This document shows positions 30,735-37,862 of a stretch of 37,862 nucleotides of DNA, one piece after another. This stretch comes from a virus, in the IMG/VR virus record IMGVR_UViG_3300008448_000259, positions 1 through 37,862 of that record. One strand, given 5' to 3'. The notes beneath the pieces are model-generated. The model saw nothing but the letters and a program-made list of their open reading frames with translations. It was not told the origin of the DNA and searched no databases. How positions within the stretch are numbered: the first letter of the stretch is position 1; each line of letters begins with the position of its first letter. The position numbers and the translations under genes are program-made.

Positions 30735-32077
30735 GCTCCCCCCAGCGTCACGCCCCAGGTCCACGTCCGCGAGTCCACCGTCGTCTCGCACCACGGATTC
30801 CAGTAGCAGAAGTACGTGTCGATGATGCACAGTTCAGGATCCTTCACCGCCTCCCAAGCACAGTACAGATTGTTCTTGATCATGTAGTCCTCGTCGCGGC
30901 ACTCCTTGTTGGAGTCGATCCGCTCGAGCGGCGAACACGGCTGATCGCAGATTCCGATCATGTCCACATGATCGGAATATCCGCCGGGGACAGACGGTTG
31001 AGTGCCAACGCAATCCCACCAGGGCCACGGAAAGTAGCACTCGCCCGTGGTCGGCTCGTCGAAGGTCGTGGCGTCGAGGCAATCGCCCTTGCCGACGATG
31101 ACGAACGGCCAGATGTACCACGGCTGAATGGCTCCGCCGGTGGTCAGACAGACTTCAGGAGGATTGCAAGGGTTGGCGTTGCAGCATGCATCCATGGTCC
31201 GGTCAAACTCCGTCTGCACGAACACGGAGGAGCTGTCCGGATTGAACATCAGCATCGGCTTGACGCAATCCCCGCCGCACTCGTCGGTGCACACGATCAC
31301 CAGCACCGGAGGAGTCGCCAAGCTTGACCGGGACAGCCAGTCGTATCTGGTGTTCTCCACCTGGCCGGCAAAGTTGCCTTCGCGCGGACACGATCCCAAT
31401 GCCGCTGCAAACCCAAACTGCTTTCCGTAGAGCGTTCCGGTCCAGCTGTTCGTGGTCACCTGGATCAGACGGAACTCGATCACGTCCTCGCATCCGGCGG
31501 TTCCGCACCCGGCCGATTCATCGAACGGCTTGCAGTTCCAGCTGAAGCAAGAGTTGCCTGTGGGACCTCCTGCTTCCGGAGTCAAGCCGGTGTATGTCTC
31601 AAGGCAGGCGATATCTCCGGGGAAATAGATGTAGCACGGGTCGCCCGGGCCGCAAGGGCCTTCCGGAGTCGCCTGCAGTCCCGGTCCGGAAAGAGGTTCG
31701 CAAAGCCAATCGGAACACTCGCAGCAGACGGTGAAACAATATTCGGCGCATGATTTGCGGTTTCCGTGGGAGTAGATGCGGCGCACCTTCTCCCACGAGA
31801 ACTCGCAGCTGGCGGCCTCGTACCGGTAGAGGTTGGGATAGCCTGGACTCGTGTCGGTGCAGGTGCTGCCGGTGCGCTGCATCGTCGCCGTGATCGACCA
31901 GGAGATCTCCTCCTCGATCCAGTTCTGTCCGCCCGGCGTGATCGTGCGCGTCACGATCTTCGACCCGGTCAACGTGACGTTGATCTCTCCGTCGGGAGAG
32001 CAGGCCCACCATCCGCAGCAGTCGGTCTGGCAACCCTGGTTGCAGCAGCATGCGGATGTCACGACGCCGTTCGACAT
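30731..32077 (-). CDS. Extremely cysteine-rich virion-operon protein (448 aa)
   Basis: I count 40 cysteines in 448 residues, starting with ACCCNQGCQTDCC and continuing in pairs to the end. Trp, Tyr, Thr, Gly and Pro are also frequent, and predicted structure is mainly beta. No signal peptide or transmembrane segment is visible. It could bind several metals or form a disulfide-stabilised fibre outside the cell; both are guesses. Its place between fibre-type and nozzle genes suggests a tail or baseplate part. GGAGG precedes the ATG. I do not recognise the family. Confidence 0.7.
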   Translation of the reverse strand: MSNGVVTSACCCNQGCQTDCCGWWACSPDGEINVTLTGSKIVTRTITPGGQNWIEEEISWSITATMQRTGSTCTDTSPGYPNLYRYEAASCEFSWEKVRRIYSHGNRKSCAEYCFTVCCECSDWLCEPLSGPGLQATPEGPCGPGDPCYIYFPGDIACLETYTGLTPEAGGPTGNSCFSWNCKPFDESAGCGTAGCEDVIEFRLIQVTTNSWTGTLYGKQFGFAAALGSCPREGNFAGQVENTRYDWLSRSSLATPPVLVIVCTDECGGDCVKPMLMFNPDSSSVFVQTEFDRTMDACCNANPCNPPEVCLTTGGAIQPWYIWPFVIVGKGDCLDATTFDEPTTGECYFPWPWWDCVGTQPSVPGGYSDHVDMIGICDQPCSPLERIDSNKECRDEDYMIKNNLYCAWEAVKDPELCIIDTYFCYWNPWCETTVDSRTWTWGVTLGGA

Positions 32078-32311
32078 TCACCCTCCCAGGATCTCGTCTG
32101 CCCTCGCGCGCGTGAGCAGCGCCAGCGCGACGAGGTAGTCCATTCCTGCGGTCGTCTTTGGATCCGTGTTCACGACCTCGACCGCGCATTCGAGCAGCAT
32201 CAGGAAGTCGGCAAGATCGTCGTCCGTCTGCGCCTCCAGGCGGATCGCCGCACGTTCCGCTGCCGTGAAGCGGTTCAGGAACTCGAAAGAGCCATACGCG
32301 ACTTCGATCAT
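32078..32311 (-). CDS. Small helical protein (77 aa) next to the fibre gene
   Basis: The sequence FLNRFTAAERAAIRLEAQTDDDLADFLMLLE, then TAGMDYLVALALLTRARADEIL, matches a type of short helical protein often placed beside tail-fibre genes in phages, with unknown function (possibly assembly). It is acidic and lacks a membrane segment. The start overlaps the fibre gene stop as ATGA, and the cysteine-rich gene starts directly after its stop, so it is coupled on both sides. Confidence 0.65.
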   Translation of the reverse strand: MIEVAYGSFEFLNRFTAAERAAIRLEAQTDDDLADFLMLLECAVEVVNTDPKTTAGMDYLVALALLTRARADEILGG

Positions 32312-33177
32312 GCAAGCCTCAGGTATACGGCCGGCATGACCGCGCCGGACAGCCAGTTTGCGACATTCGAGAAGTTCGACGCGGTCAGCGTCGGGAACGC
32401 TCCGGCGGTCGAGTATGTCGAGGTGATTCCGATCCCGACGTAGCTCGAGGTCGCGGCCGGGTTGAAGAAGATTGCCGGCAAGCTACCGATCGAATGTCCT
32501 CGAACGGTCGTCGCGGCCGTTCCGCACCAGATCGCAAGCCAGTACTGGGTGTACGCGGAAAGCGTGTACGAGACCGCCTGTGTCTTCGTGCCGGTTCCGT
32601 TGCTCGAGACCTCTCCCGAGGCGACGAGCGCGGCGCCATCCGGAACCCCGTTCGCGTTCGACCCGTAGATGGCCGCTCGCATGAGGCCCGTCGCCGCAGA
32701 GGTAGTCACGGCCCAGGCGATCTGGTCGATCGTGATCGCGTGCGGAAATATTACCGGGTAGGCGCGGAGCCCGTTGATGGGAACCGCGACCGTCGACATG
32801 GTCGTCGCGTTGAAGTGCGCTCCGGAGGTGTACTGCCCAGTGAACGGCTTTATCGTCGGCTGAACGTTGACCGCAGCCGACGCCCAGGTGTTGTCCCCCC
32901 GCAGGAAGTTCGACGCGGTCGGTGTCCCGGTCGCCGAGAGCTTCGCAAGCGATACGACGCCGTTGTCGATCGTCCAGGAGGAACCCCCACTGGCAACAGT
33001 GATGTCTCCCTTGTCGCCATCGGTCACTCCTCCGCCGACCTGGACCACGGTTCCGTCCGATTTCTTCAGGTAGACCTTGCCGTCGGCCGTGTTGATCGCC
33101 AGCTCGCCGAGGGACAGCTCGGTGGCTGCCGGAACCACAGATGCGGTGGACGATCTCTTGTGCAGGATGATGGCCAT
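32308..33177 (-). CDS. Tail fibre-type protein (289 aa)
   Basis: The N-terminus (HKRSSTASVVPAATELSLGELAINTADGKVYLKKSDGTVV) is the common fibre start repeat seen in many phages. A Gly/Ser/Thr-rich linker (TGTPTASNFLRGDNTWASA) leads to a C-terminal beta domain (IFPHAITIDQIAWAVTTSAATGLMRAAIYG... YWLAIWCG), which may be the host-binding tip. A copy of the 10-bp word is at 32984. The TGATG overlap with the previous gene suggests joint translation. It is probably a receptor-binding or accessory fibre. Confidence 0.78.
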   Translation of the reverse strand: MAIILHKRSSTASVVPAATELSLGELAINTADGKVYLKKSDGTVVQVGGGVTDGDKGDITVASGGSSWTIDNGVVSLAKLSATGTPTASNFLRGDNTWASAAVNVQPTIKPFTGQYTSGAHFNATTMSTVAVPINGLRAYPVIFPHAITIDQIAWAVTTSAATGLMRAAIYGSNANGVPDGAALVASGEVSSNGTGTKTQAVSYTLSAYTQYWLAIWCGTAATTVRGHSIGSLPAIFFNPAATSSYVGIGITSTYSTAGAFPTLTASNFSNVANWLSGAVMPAVYLRLA

Positions 33178-34019
33178 CAGGTTCCGTCGAAGACGCCTCC
33201 GTCAATGGTCTCGATCAGCCCGGAGTTGCAGTCTACGGCGAGCGGGTTCTCCAGGACGAACCAAGGGGTGCAGGATTCGTCGAGCAGCAGGTCCACCTTC
33301 GCCCCGTCCGGAATCCGCTTCCTCGACACGGTGGCCGTCGTGGGAACGTCGTTATCGCCGTCGTTGTCCACTGTCAGCTCGTATTCATTGGAGGCAAGTC
33401 CGGAGGTTGTGCTGGTCCGAACCGTCGCGGACGTCGTGATCTCGGTCCACGTGTAGGTCCAGTACTTGCGCCCAGTCCCGGTGGTGTACCCGGCTCCTGG
33501 TCCGATGATGCCTGTGATCTCCGCCTTGAGCACGGTGAGGGACGGACCGCAGCCACAGTCGCAGCCCTTCGAGGGACCGCCGCCACCCCCACTGGTCCCG
33601 CAGGCATCCGCCAGGCATTCGTCGATGCCGTAGTAGACGCCGTTCGGATCCTGGAGGCACTTGCCCGAGACGCACGAGAACCGAAGCCGTTCCTCCGGAC
33701 CCACCGGCGGCTCGGATCCCGGATTCGCAGGACCGTAGAACGTGGGACCGCCGATCAAGTTGAAGACGATCGACTGCCCTTCGCCGCCGTTCGGCCCGGA
33801 ACCACCCGGCATCACGGCATCCGAGAACGGACTCGGCCCAGTCTGGTACGGCATTCCGCCGGGGGCGGTGAACGCGCGTTGTCCGATCTGCGGCAGACCG
33901 GGAACGAGCGTGACCATCTGGAACGCAAGCCGCATGCGCTGGTCAAGCGCACCGCTTCTGGTCGGAAGGATCTGCTCGAACTCACGGTTCGCAAGCTCGA
34001 GCTGTGATTCCTCGTTCAT
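33177..34019 (-). CDS. Fibre-associated Cys/Gly-rich protein (280 aa)
   Basis: A helical N-terminus (about 45 residues) is followed by Gly/Pro-rich stretches. A Cys motif block comes next (FSCVSGKCLQDPNGVYYGIDECLADACG), of a type I have seen in surface-exposed proteins, then a poly-Gly linker (GGGGGPSKGCDCGCG). A C-terminal beta domain with Thr-rich strands ends it (TYTWTEITTSATVRT). The overall plan fits a structural adaptor or fibre. GAGGTGA precedes the ATG at 34019. The poly-Gly linker is encoded over a CCCCCACTGG copy (33586). Confidence 0.66.
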   Translation of the reverse strand: MNEESQLELANREFEQILPTRSGALDQRMRLAFQMVTLVPGLPQIGQRAFTAPGGMPYQTGPSPFSDAVMPGGSGPNGGEGQSIVFNLIGGPTFYGPANPGSEPPVGPEERLRFSCVSGKCLQDPNGVYYGIDECLADACGTSGGGGGPSKGCDCGCGPSLTVLKAEITGIIGPGAGYTTGTGRKYWTYTWTEITTSATVRTSTTSGLASNEYELTVDNDGDNDVPTTATVSRKRIPDGAKVDLLLDESCTPWFVLENPLAVDCNSGLIETIDGGVFDGT

Positions 34020-34027
34020 GGATCACC

Positions 34028-37006
34028 TCACGGCCGCTCGCCGAACTCCATCATCAGCTGCACCTTCTCCGCTTGAGAGGCCCACTGCCACGCCCCGTAG
34101 ACCTTGAGCTGCGGGTTCGAGCCGAGGGCGACCCAGCTGGACTTCGGATACGAGATCCACTCGCCGTGGCTCGGAAGCTGGGCGTCGGCCAGGCCTACGA
34201 AGGACACGTTGGGCGCCGTGCCTGTGTCGTGCGGAAGCCGGGTCGAGTACGGAAGCACCGGCCCATTGACCCCGTTACCATCCATGTTGCTCGTTCCCAA
34301 CGTCCCCTCGTCGATCCAGACTGCAGATGAGTTGGCAACAGCTCCCCCACTGGGGACATCCTGGCCGATGAAGATGGTTCCGCCACGGTTGTAGCGTACG
34401 CGACGCGGGGTGCCTTCGTAGTAGTTGTTGCGGATCAGCGACTTGAAGCCCGCGTGGTACAGGTTGTTGTTGTTGTTGGCGGTCGTGTGGTTCGATCCGC
34501 TCACGTCGTCCACCACGACGATCGGCGTCACCAAGGCATCCGGATCCGTCGGGCATTCGTCGGACTGGAACAATGCGCAGTACGACATCTTGAGCTTCTG
34601 CCCGGTCCTCGTCTTGATGATTCCGAGAGAGGCAGGTCCGGATCGGTTGCCCTGCACGAACGTGCAGTTCTGAAGATCGTATTCCATGGCCACCGTGGCT
34701 TCGGTGTCCACCATGAACCTCGTATCGAGGTAGGTCGCGATGATCTCGCACCCCCGCATCACGAGCAGACGAGTCTTGTTCTGAACGACCCGGTCCCCCG
34801 TGACCGCGCCGGTGTGCAGCACGGAGGAGACGATGACGGTCTTCGACCCTGCAAGCTCGGAGCCTCCGAACACGAGGCTCTTGCAGTTCACGAACTTCGA
34901 GTCCGAGACCAGCAGCTTGGTGAAGTCTCCGCCGATCGAATAGTCGACCCGCTCGCACGTGCAGTTGCGGATCACGACCTGGCCGTAGGGCGTGGACGAG
35001 GTGGCTCCGTGGCAATACCAGCCGAATACGCCGTCGTCCGTGCTGAACGCGCCGTACACGGAGCACTCGTCGTACACGACCTTCAGCGCCGAAGGATCGG
35101 TCTTGAATGCCACGAACAGGGTAGCGCCGCCCATGCCGGTCTCGCCGGTGACGCCGCGCTTGTTGGCCACCGAGCAGCGGACGCGCTTGAGGTATCCGCT
35201 TTCGACGTAGCAGTTGTGCTTCGATCCGTCGTTACACTCGCAGTCCTCGACCCGCGCGTTCAGCCCGAGCACCAGCGACCCGTCGTCGTGCGCGTTCCGC
35301 ATCATGCGGATTCCCCTCACGGTGCAGTTGTCGCGCAGCCGGATCGCATACGGACGCACCGCGATCTCGATCAGCCGTCCTACCAGCGACACAGTGTCGG
35401 ACCACACGAAGTCCACATTGCCAGTGGGGGTGTAGTTGGGGCTTCCGCTCGTCGCCACATAGAAACCGGGATTCGTCGACAACGGTGGCTGAAGCGAAAC
35501 GTCTTGCTGGGCCAGCTGAATACCGTCGACGTAGACGCCGACGTGGATCTTGCCCGGATAAGAGGAGTACGAGTAAGCCGAGACGGCGGCCGAGATGCTG
35601 CCGGTCACGTAGTAGTATGCGTCAGTGACGTCGTAGGTTTCCGCCCAGCCGCCGGATCCTAGGGTGATCACGTCCGAGCCGTCGATGATCGGCTTCTCCC
35701 CAGCCCCGTAGGACGAGACCGTGAGGTTGTCCATCGAAGGCGCGTTGATCTGCTCGCGCCAGCGGTCGCCGCACTTGAGCAGGATCTCGTCGTACGGCTG
35801 GGCCACGGTCATCACCTTGGCCAGCGTCTTGAACGGAGTCGCCGGAGTCAGTCCGTCGTTGGTGTCGAGACCCTGGGACTGCGAGACGTACCAGCGGAAC
35901 TCTCCGCCCGACTGAGGCGGAATCGGCTCAGGCACCCACGCGCCTGCGGTCGAGTCCCACGTCAGGACCTCTCCGTCCGCCGGAGCATCCGTGCTCACCG
36001 GATTCCCCTGGAGCGCCTCGACCGTCAGGTTGGGCCAGGTTCCCGACACGTCGTCCTCGGCCGGCTCGCACGGCGGAAGGCACGTGGGAATGGTCCCGCC
36101 GCCGCCACCCCCACTGGACGAGCCACCTGGGAAGGCGGTCGAGATGGTGCCGTAGGTGTCGATGATGCCGGTGAACCGCTTGCCGGCCCGGGAGTTCATG
36201 TTCCCAATCGTGTCGTACGCGGTCTTGATCGCCTGCTTGTAGGCGAACGCCATGCTCTGCATCTGCGCCTGCGTGACCTTGCGGCCGACGCCCGCCCGCA
36301 TCGCGGCGCTCAGCGAGATGGCGTCCACCATCGGCTCCATCAGGAACGGGACGATCTCGTAGGTGTACGTGCCGGCCGCGTTGGTCGCGGCGATACGGGT
36401 CGACAGCACCCGGGTCACGGTGTCGTGCGCCGAGATCAGGACCTCGTCCACCACGTTCGCGCCGAGGATCCGCAGGTAGCTGCCGATGTACGCGCCCGGA
36501 CGCTTGTCGAGAGAACCGATCGTCGGCACGGCACCCATCGTGAAAGTGCCGTTCGCGTTCAGCGTTCCCGTTCCGTAGTGACAGGCGATGTCGCCTGACG
36601 GCACGTACAGGACCACGTACTCCTTGTTCTCCGAGGGAACCGGACGGAACGCGATCTCGTTGCCCTCGAGCGCCCAGCCGGGTCCGAACAGGCTCAGCTC
36701 GTTGCGGGGACGGAAGTCCTCCGTGTAGAGCTTGGTCTCGTCCTCGAGCGGTCCGAGGCGAAGCACCTGGCGCACGACCGGGGGCAGCTTGTAGCGCTCG
36801 GTCCCGGCCGTCACCTGCAGGGTGAACCGGCACAGGATCTGGTTGTCCGACATCATCGACACGCGCGAGATGACGTCGGTCATGGACGACGACAGGAAGA
36901 ACCGGACGAGGTAGTTGTCGTCGTACTTCGCCTCGACGTCGGGATCGTCCAGGTAGTGCCGGACCTTCTCGATGTACGTCTTGATGATCGAACCGGTTGA
37001 ATGCAT
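34028..37006 (-). CDS. Adaptor-tailspike fusion (992 aa)
   Basis: Residues 1-295 resemble head-tail adaptor proteins (SIIKTYIEKVRHYLDDP... TLQVTAGTERYKLPPVVRQVLRLG... EIAFRPVPSENKEYVVLYVP). Residues 296-304 are a Ser/Gly linker. Residues about 318-360 carry a fibre-type motif (DVSGTWPNLTVEALQGNPVS). From about 372 to 930 there is a right-handed beta-helix-type spike (GLTPATPFKTLAKVM, GEKPIIDGSDV and later repeated strands). Adaptors and spikes are normally separate proteins, so this is unusual. Host binding or polysaccharide cleavage is likely for the spike; no catalytic residues can be named. Three copies of the 10-bp word lie within, one in the linker. Confidence 0.76.
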   Translation of the reverse strand: MHSTGSIIKTYIEKVRHYLDDPDVEAKYDDNYLVRFFLSSSMTDVISRVSMMSDNQILCRFTLQVTAGTERYKLPPVVRQVLRLGPLEDETKLYTEDFRPRNELSLFGPGWALEGNEIAFRPVPSENKEYVVLYVPSGDIACHYGTGTLNANGTFTMGAVPTIGSLDKRPGAYIGSYLRILGANVVDEVLISAHDTVTRVLSTRIAATNAAGTYTYEIVPFLMEPMVDAISLSAAMRAGVGRKVTQAQMQSMAFAYKQAIKTAYDTIGNMNSRAGKRFTGIIDTYGTISTAFPGGSSSGGGGGGTIPTCLPPCEPAEDDVSGTWPNLTVEALQGNPVSTDAPADGEVLTWDSTAGAWVPEPIPPQSGGEFRWYVSQSQGLDTNDGLTPATPFKTLAKVMTVAQPYDEILLKCGDRWREQINAPSMDNLTVSSYGAGEKPIIDGSDVITLGSGGWAETYDVTDAYYYVTGSISAAVSAYSYSSYPGKIHVGVYVDGIQLAQQDVSLQPPLSTNPGFYVATSGSPNYTPTGNVDFVWSDTVSLVGRLIEIAVRPYAIRLRDNCTVRGIRMMRNAHDDGSLVLGLNARVEDCECNDGSKHNCYVESGYLKRVRCSVANKRGVTGETGMGGATLFVAFKTDPSALKVVYDECSVYGAFSTDDGVFGWYCHGATSSTPYGQVVIRNCTCERVDYSIGGDFTKLLVSDSKFVNCKSLVFGGSELAGSKTVIVSSVLHTGAVTGDRVVQNKTRLLVMRGCEIIATYLDTRFMVDTEATVAMEYDLQNCTFVQGNRSGPASLGIIKTRTGQKLKMSYCALFQSDECPTDPDALVTPIVVVDDVSGSNHTTANNNNNLYHAGFKSLIRNNYYEGTPRRVRYNRGGTIFIGQDVPSGGAVANSSAVWIDEGTLGTSNMDGNGVNGPVLPYSTRLPHDTGTAPNVSFVGLADAQLPSHGEWISYPKSSWVALGSNPQLKVYGAWQWASQAEKVQLMMEFGERP

Positions 37007-37009
37007 GGG

Positions 37010-37555
37010 TCAGCCCGTGGAAATGATCTTGTCCTTCATGGCCCAGTTCAGCAGCTCGCGCATCTGGTCGAGCTCCGGACCTTCATCCGGCACGTCTTCA
37101 AGACTCAGATTGTCGGCGGCCTCGTCCAGCCCCCTCTTCCGCAGCACCTTGTCCATGTCGTCGAGCGCCGTCTTCCGGTCAAGCAACGCCCGGTGCTTCT
37201 CCGACAAGGCCTGCATCCTCTTTCGACGCTCTTCGTCGAACGTCACGTGTTCCGGCTGGCAGCGCCAGACCAGCCACTCGAAGTCCGGAAGGTCCTTGGG
37301 ATTCTGGTCCGGAGGCGCCGAGAACAGGCAGATCTCCACGGCAACCGCGATCCCCTGCCCGAACACGGCCGGCTTGACCCGCCACTGGGCCACCCCGAAC
37401 CGCTGGCTCTTCCGATGCCGGTAGACGAACAGGTCCTTCTGTCCCGTTCTGCGCCTGAGCGATTCGATCCAAGGTCCGTCTGGGACCAGCTCGAATCGTT
37501 CCTGCGAAAACTCCGTTCCAAACAGCAGTTCCCGAGAGATCAGATCGTCGCTCAT
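37010..37555 (-). CDS. Hypothetical protein (181 aa) before the adaptor gene
   Basis: I do not recognise this protein. The N-terminal half is mixed (PWIESLRRRTGQKDLFVYRHRKSQRFGVAQWRVKPAVFG), with beta strands and several Trp. The C-terminal half is a charged helix (FDEERRKRMQALSEKHRALLDRKTALDDMDKVLRK). It may be an assembly or connector protein, judging by its place just ahead of the adaptor gene. The start overlaps the previous gene's stop (ATGA). Confidence 0.65.
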   Translation of the reverse strand: MSDDLISRELLFGTEFSQERFELVPDGPWIESLRRRTGQKDLFVYRHRKSQRFGVAQWRVKPAVFGQGIAVAVEICLFSAPPDQNPKDLPDFEWLVWRCQPEHVTFDEERRKRMQALSEKHRALLDRKTALDDMDKVLRKRGLDEAADNLSLEDVPDEGPELDQMRELLNWAMKDKIISTG

Positions 37556-37862
37556 GTGTCCAGTGTATCACCATTGTCAAGGTGCTGATTCCTCTTGTGC
37601 TCGTTCTTCTCTCTGATTCGCCGCACGGCGTCGGTGACGGCGGCTTGGCTGACTCCGAGCCATCGGGCGGTCTGCGTCTTGGTGAGCCCATCAACGAGAA
37701 GACGCACCATCCTGAGTTGTCCCGGCGACAGGTCCCAGCCGTCGAGGTAGTCGTCCGGATGATGAGGCGGATCGCGGGTGGCGAGGTCGGATGGGATCTG
37801 CTGGAACTTGCGCCGGAGCGGTTCTCCGGTTCGCGCTCGCCTTCCTCTTTCCTTCCGGTAGG
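37552..37862 (-). CDS. HTH protein, 5' end outside the window (102 aa seen)
   Basis: Translation is open to the window edge. The visible part begins with a basic segment (YRKERGRRART), then an acidic/aromatic segment (HHPDDYLDGWDLSPGQLR). A helix-turn-helix follows (VRLLVDGLTKTQTARWLGVSQAAVTDAVRRIREK) of the sigma region 4/LuxR type, quite like that of the sigma-like protein at 11160. It ends with a short polar tail. Leading the virion operon, it could be a terminase small subunit or a late regulator. The stop TGA overlaps the next ATG. Confidence 0.7.
   Translation of the reverse strand, partial: YRKERGRRARTGEPLRRKFQQIPSDLATRDPPHHPDDYLDGWDLSPGQLRMVRLLVDGLTKTQTARWLGVSQAAVTDAVRRIREKNEHKRNQHLDNGDTLDT

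Larger units (their letters stand above)
3665..36117. repeat. Dispersed 10-bp word CCCCCACTGG, 21 exact copies
   Basis: Copies as CCCCCACTGG on the + strand start at 3665, 5369, 6765, 8063, 9231, 12259, 14934, 17748, 20718, 24567, 30470, 32984, 33586, 34344 and 36108 (15 copies). Copies as CCAGTGGGGG start at 7802, 15339, 21334, 26837, 30575 and 35421 (6 copies). In consensus orientation the preceding base is A in 19 of 21, and the following base is T in 12, A in 4, C in 4 and G in 1. One-mismatch copies include 3060, 9455, 9726 and 27292. Three exact copies are intergenic; the rest are in genes and in more than one frame (for example TPTG and PPL). Confidence 0.9.

Noticed and set aside
34463-34477. 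Five GTT repeats as a possible phase-variation tract in the spike
   Set aside because: The unit is three bases and encodes Asn repeats, so slippage would change length but not frame. It is most likely only a flexible loop.
3665-36117. Explaining the repeated 10-bp word as a repeated protein motif
   Set aside because: Copies are read in different frames and on both strands, giving TPTG, PPL, SPVG or Gly-rich peptides, and three are intergenic.
37561-37579. TTGACA and TACACT boxes on the - strand before the 181-aa gene
   Set aside because: Only seven bases separate them, too few for a promoter. An extended -10 alone remains possible but weak.
1-37862. tRNA genes, CRISPR arrays, integrase and attachment sites
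   Set aside because: I looked for cloverleaf patterns, regularly spaced repeats and recombinase motifs and saw none that I could support.

Overview
This window looks like part of a virulent tailed-phage genome, probably short-tailed (podovirus-like), from a GC-rich bacterial host (my by-eye estimate is mid-60s % GC). The evidence is a family A DNA polymerase, a phage recombination set, many tiny early genes, and one long virion operon with adaptor, nozzle, fibre and internal-core type proteins. I see no integrase, repressor, tRNA, CRISPR array or RNA polymerase. Portal, major capsid and large terminase are also absent, so the head genes presumably lie to the right of the window. The host cannot be named. 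It must use ordinary Shine-Dalgarno initiation, because most starts have GGAG or GGAGACA upstream.

Layout. The + strand arm (about 0.2-15.6 kb) and the - strand arm (37.9-15.6 kb) converge at 15590-15593, where both last stop codons sit in one CTAG. From left to right, the + arm holds the following. (1) 0-1.8 kb: four small-gene cassettes, each a 5' hairpin, a GGAGACA ribosome site, one gene and a strong terminator-like hairpin; three of these hairpins share the tail TTTCTCTTT. (2) 1.8-6.1 kb: overlapping small genes, including a DUF932-like protein, a Gp88-like protein and a 35-residue membrane peptide. (3) 6.1-9.5 kb: uracil-DNA glycosylase, DNA polymerase, a helix-turn-helix protein and an ERCC4-type nuclease. 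(4) 9.5-11.15 kb: a virion-like protein and two membrane proteins. (5) 11.16-15.6 kb: a sigma-factor-like protein, a RecB/Cas4-type exonuclease, a Sak4/RecA-like ATPase, an SSB-like protein and an orphan gene with a structured leader.

The - arm is transcribed right to left almost without gaps, with frequent ATGA, GTGA or TGATG stop-start overlaps. In order it encodes a partial HTH protein, an unknown protein, an adaptor fused to a beta-helix tailspike, two fibre-type proteins, a small helical protein, a 40-cysteine protein, a zinc-binding protein, a large nozzle protein carrying a DNRLRE-type domain, three long coiled-coil proteins, small virion proteins including a tandem paralogous pair, and a 1143-residue putative ejection protein.

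The most unusual signal is not a gene. The 10-bp word CCCCCACTGG occurs exactly 21 times on the two strands, when about 0.3 would be expected from base composition. It is spread from 3.7 to 36.1 kb, inside and between genes and in more than one reading frame; 19 copies have A just before it. It looks like a DNA-level signal (Chi-like, replication, packaging or protein-binding). Other points of interest are a duplicated leader hairpin with a compensatory base-pair change, the adaptor-tailspike fusion and the cysteine-rich virion-operon protein.
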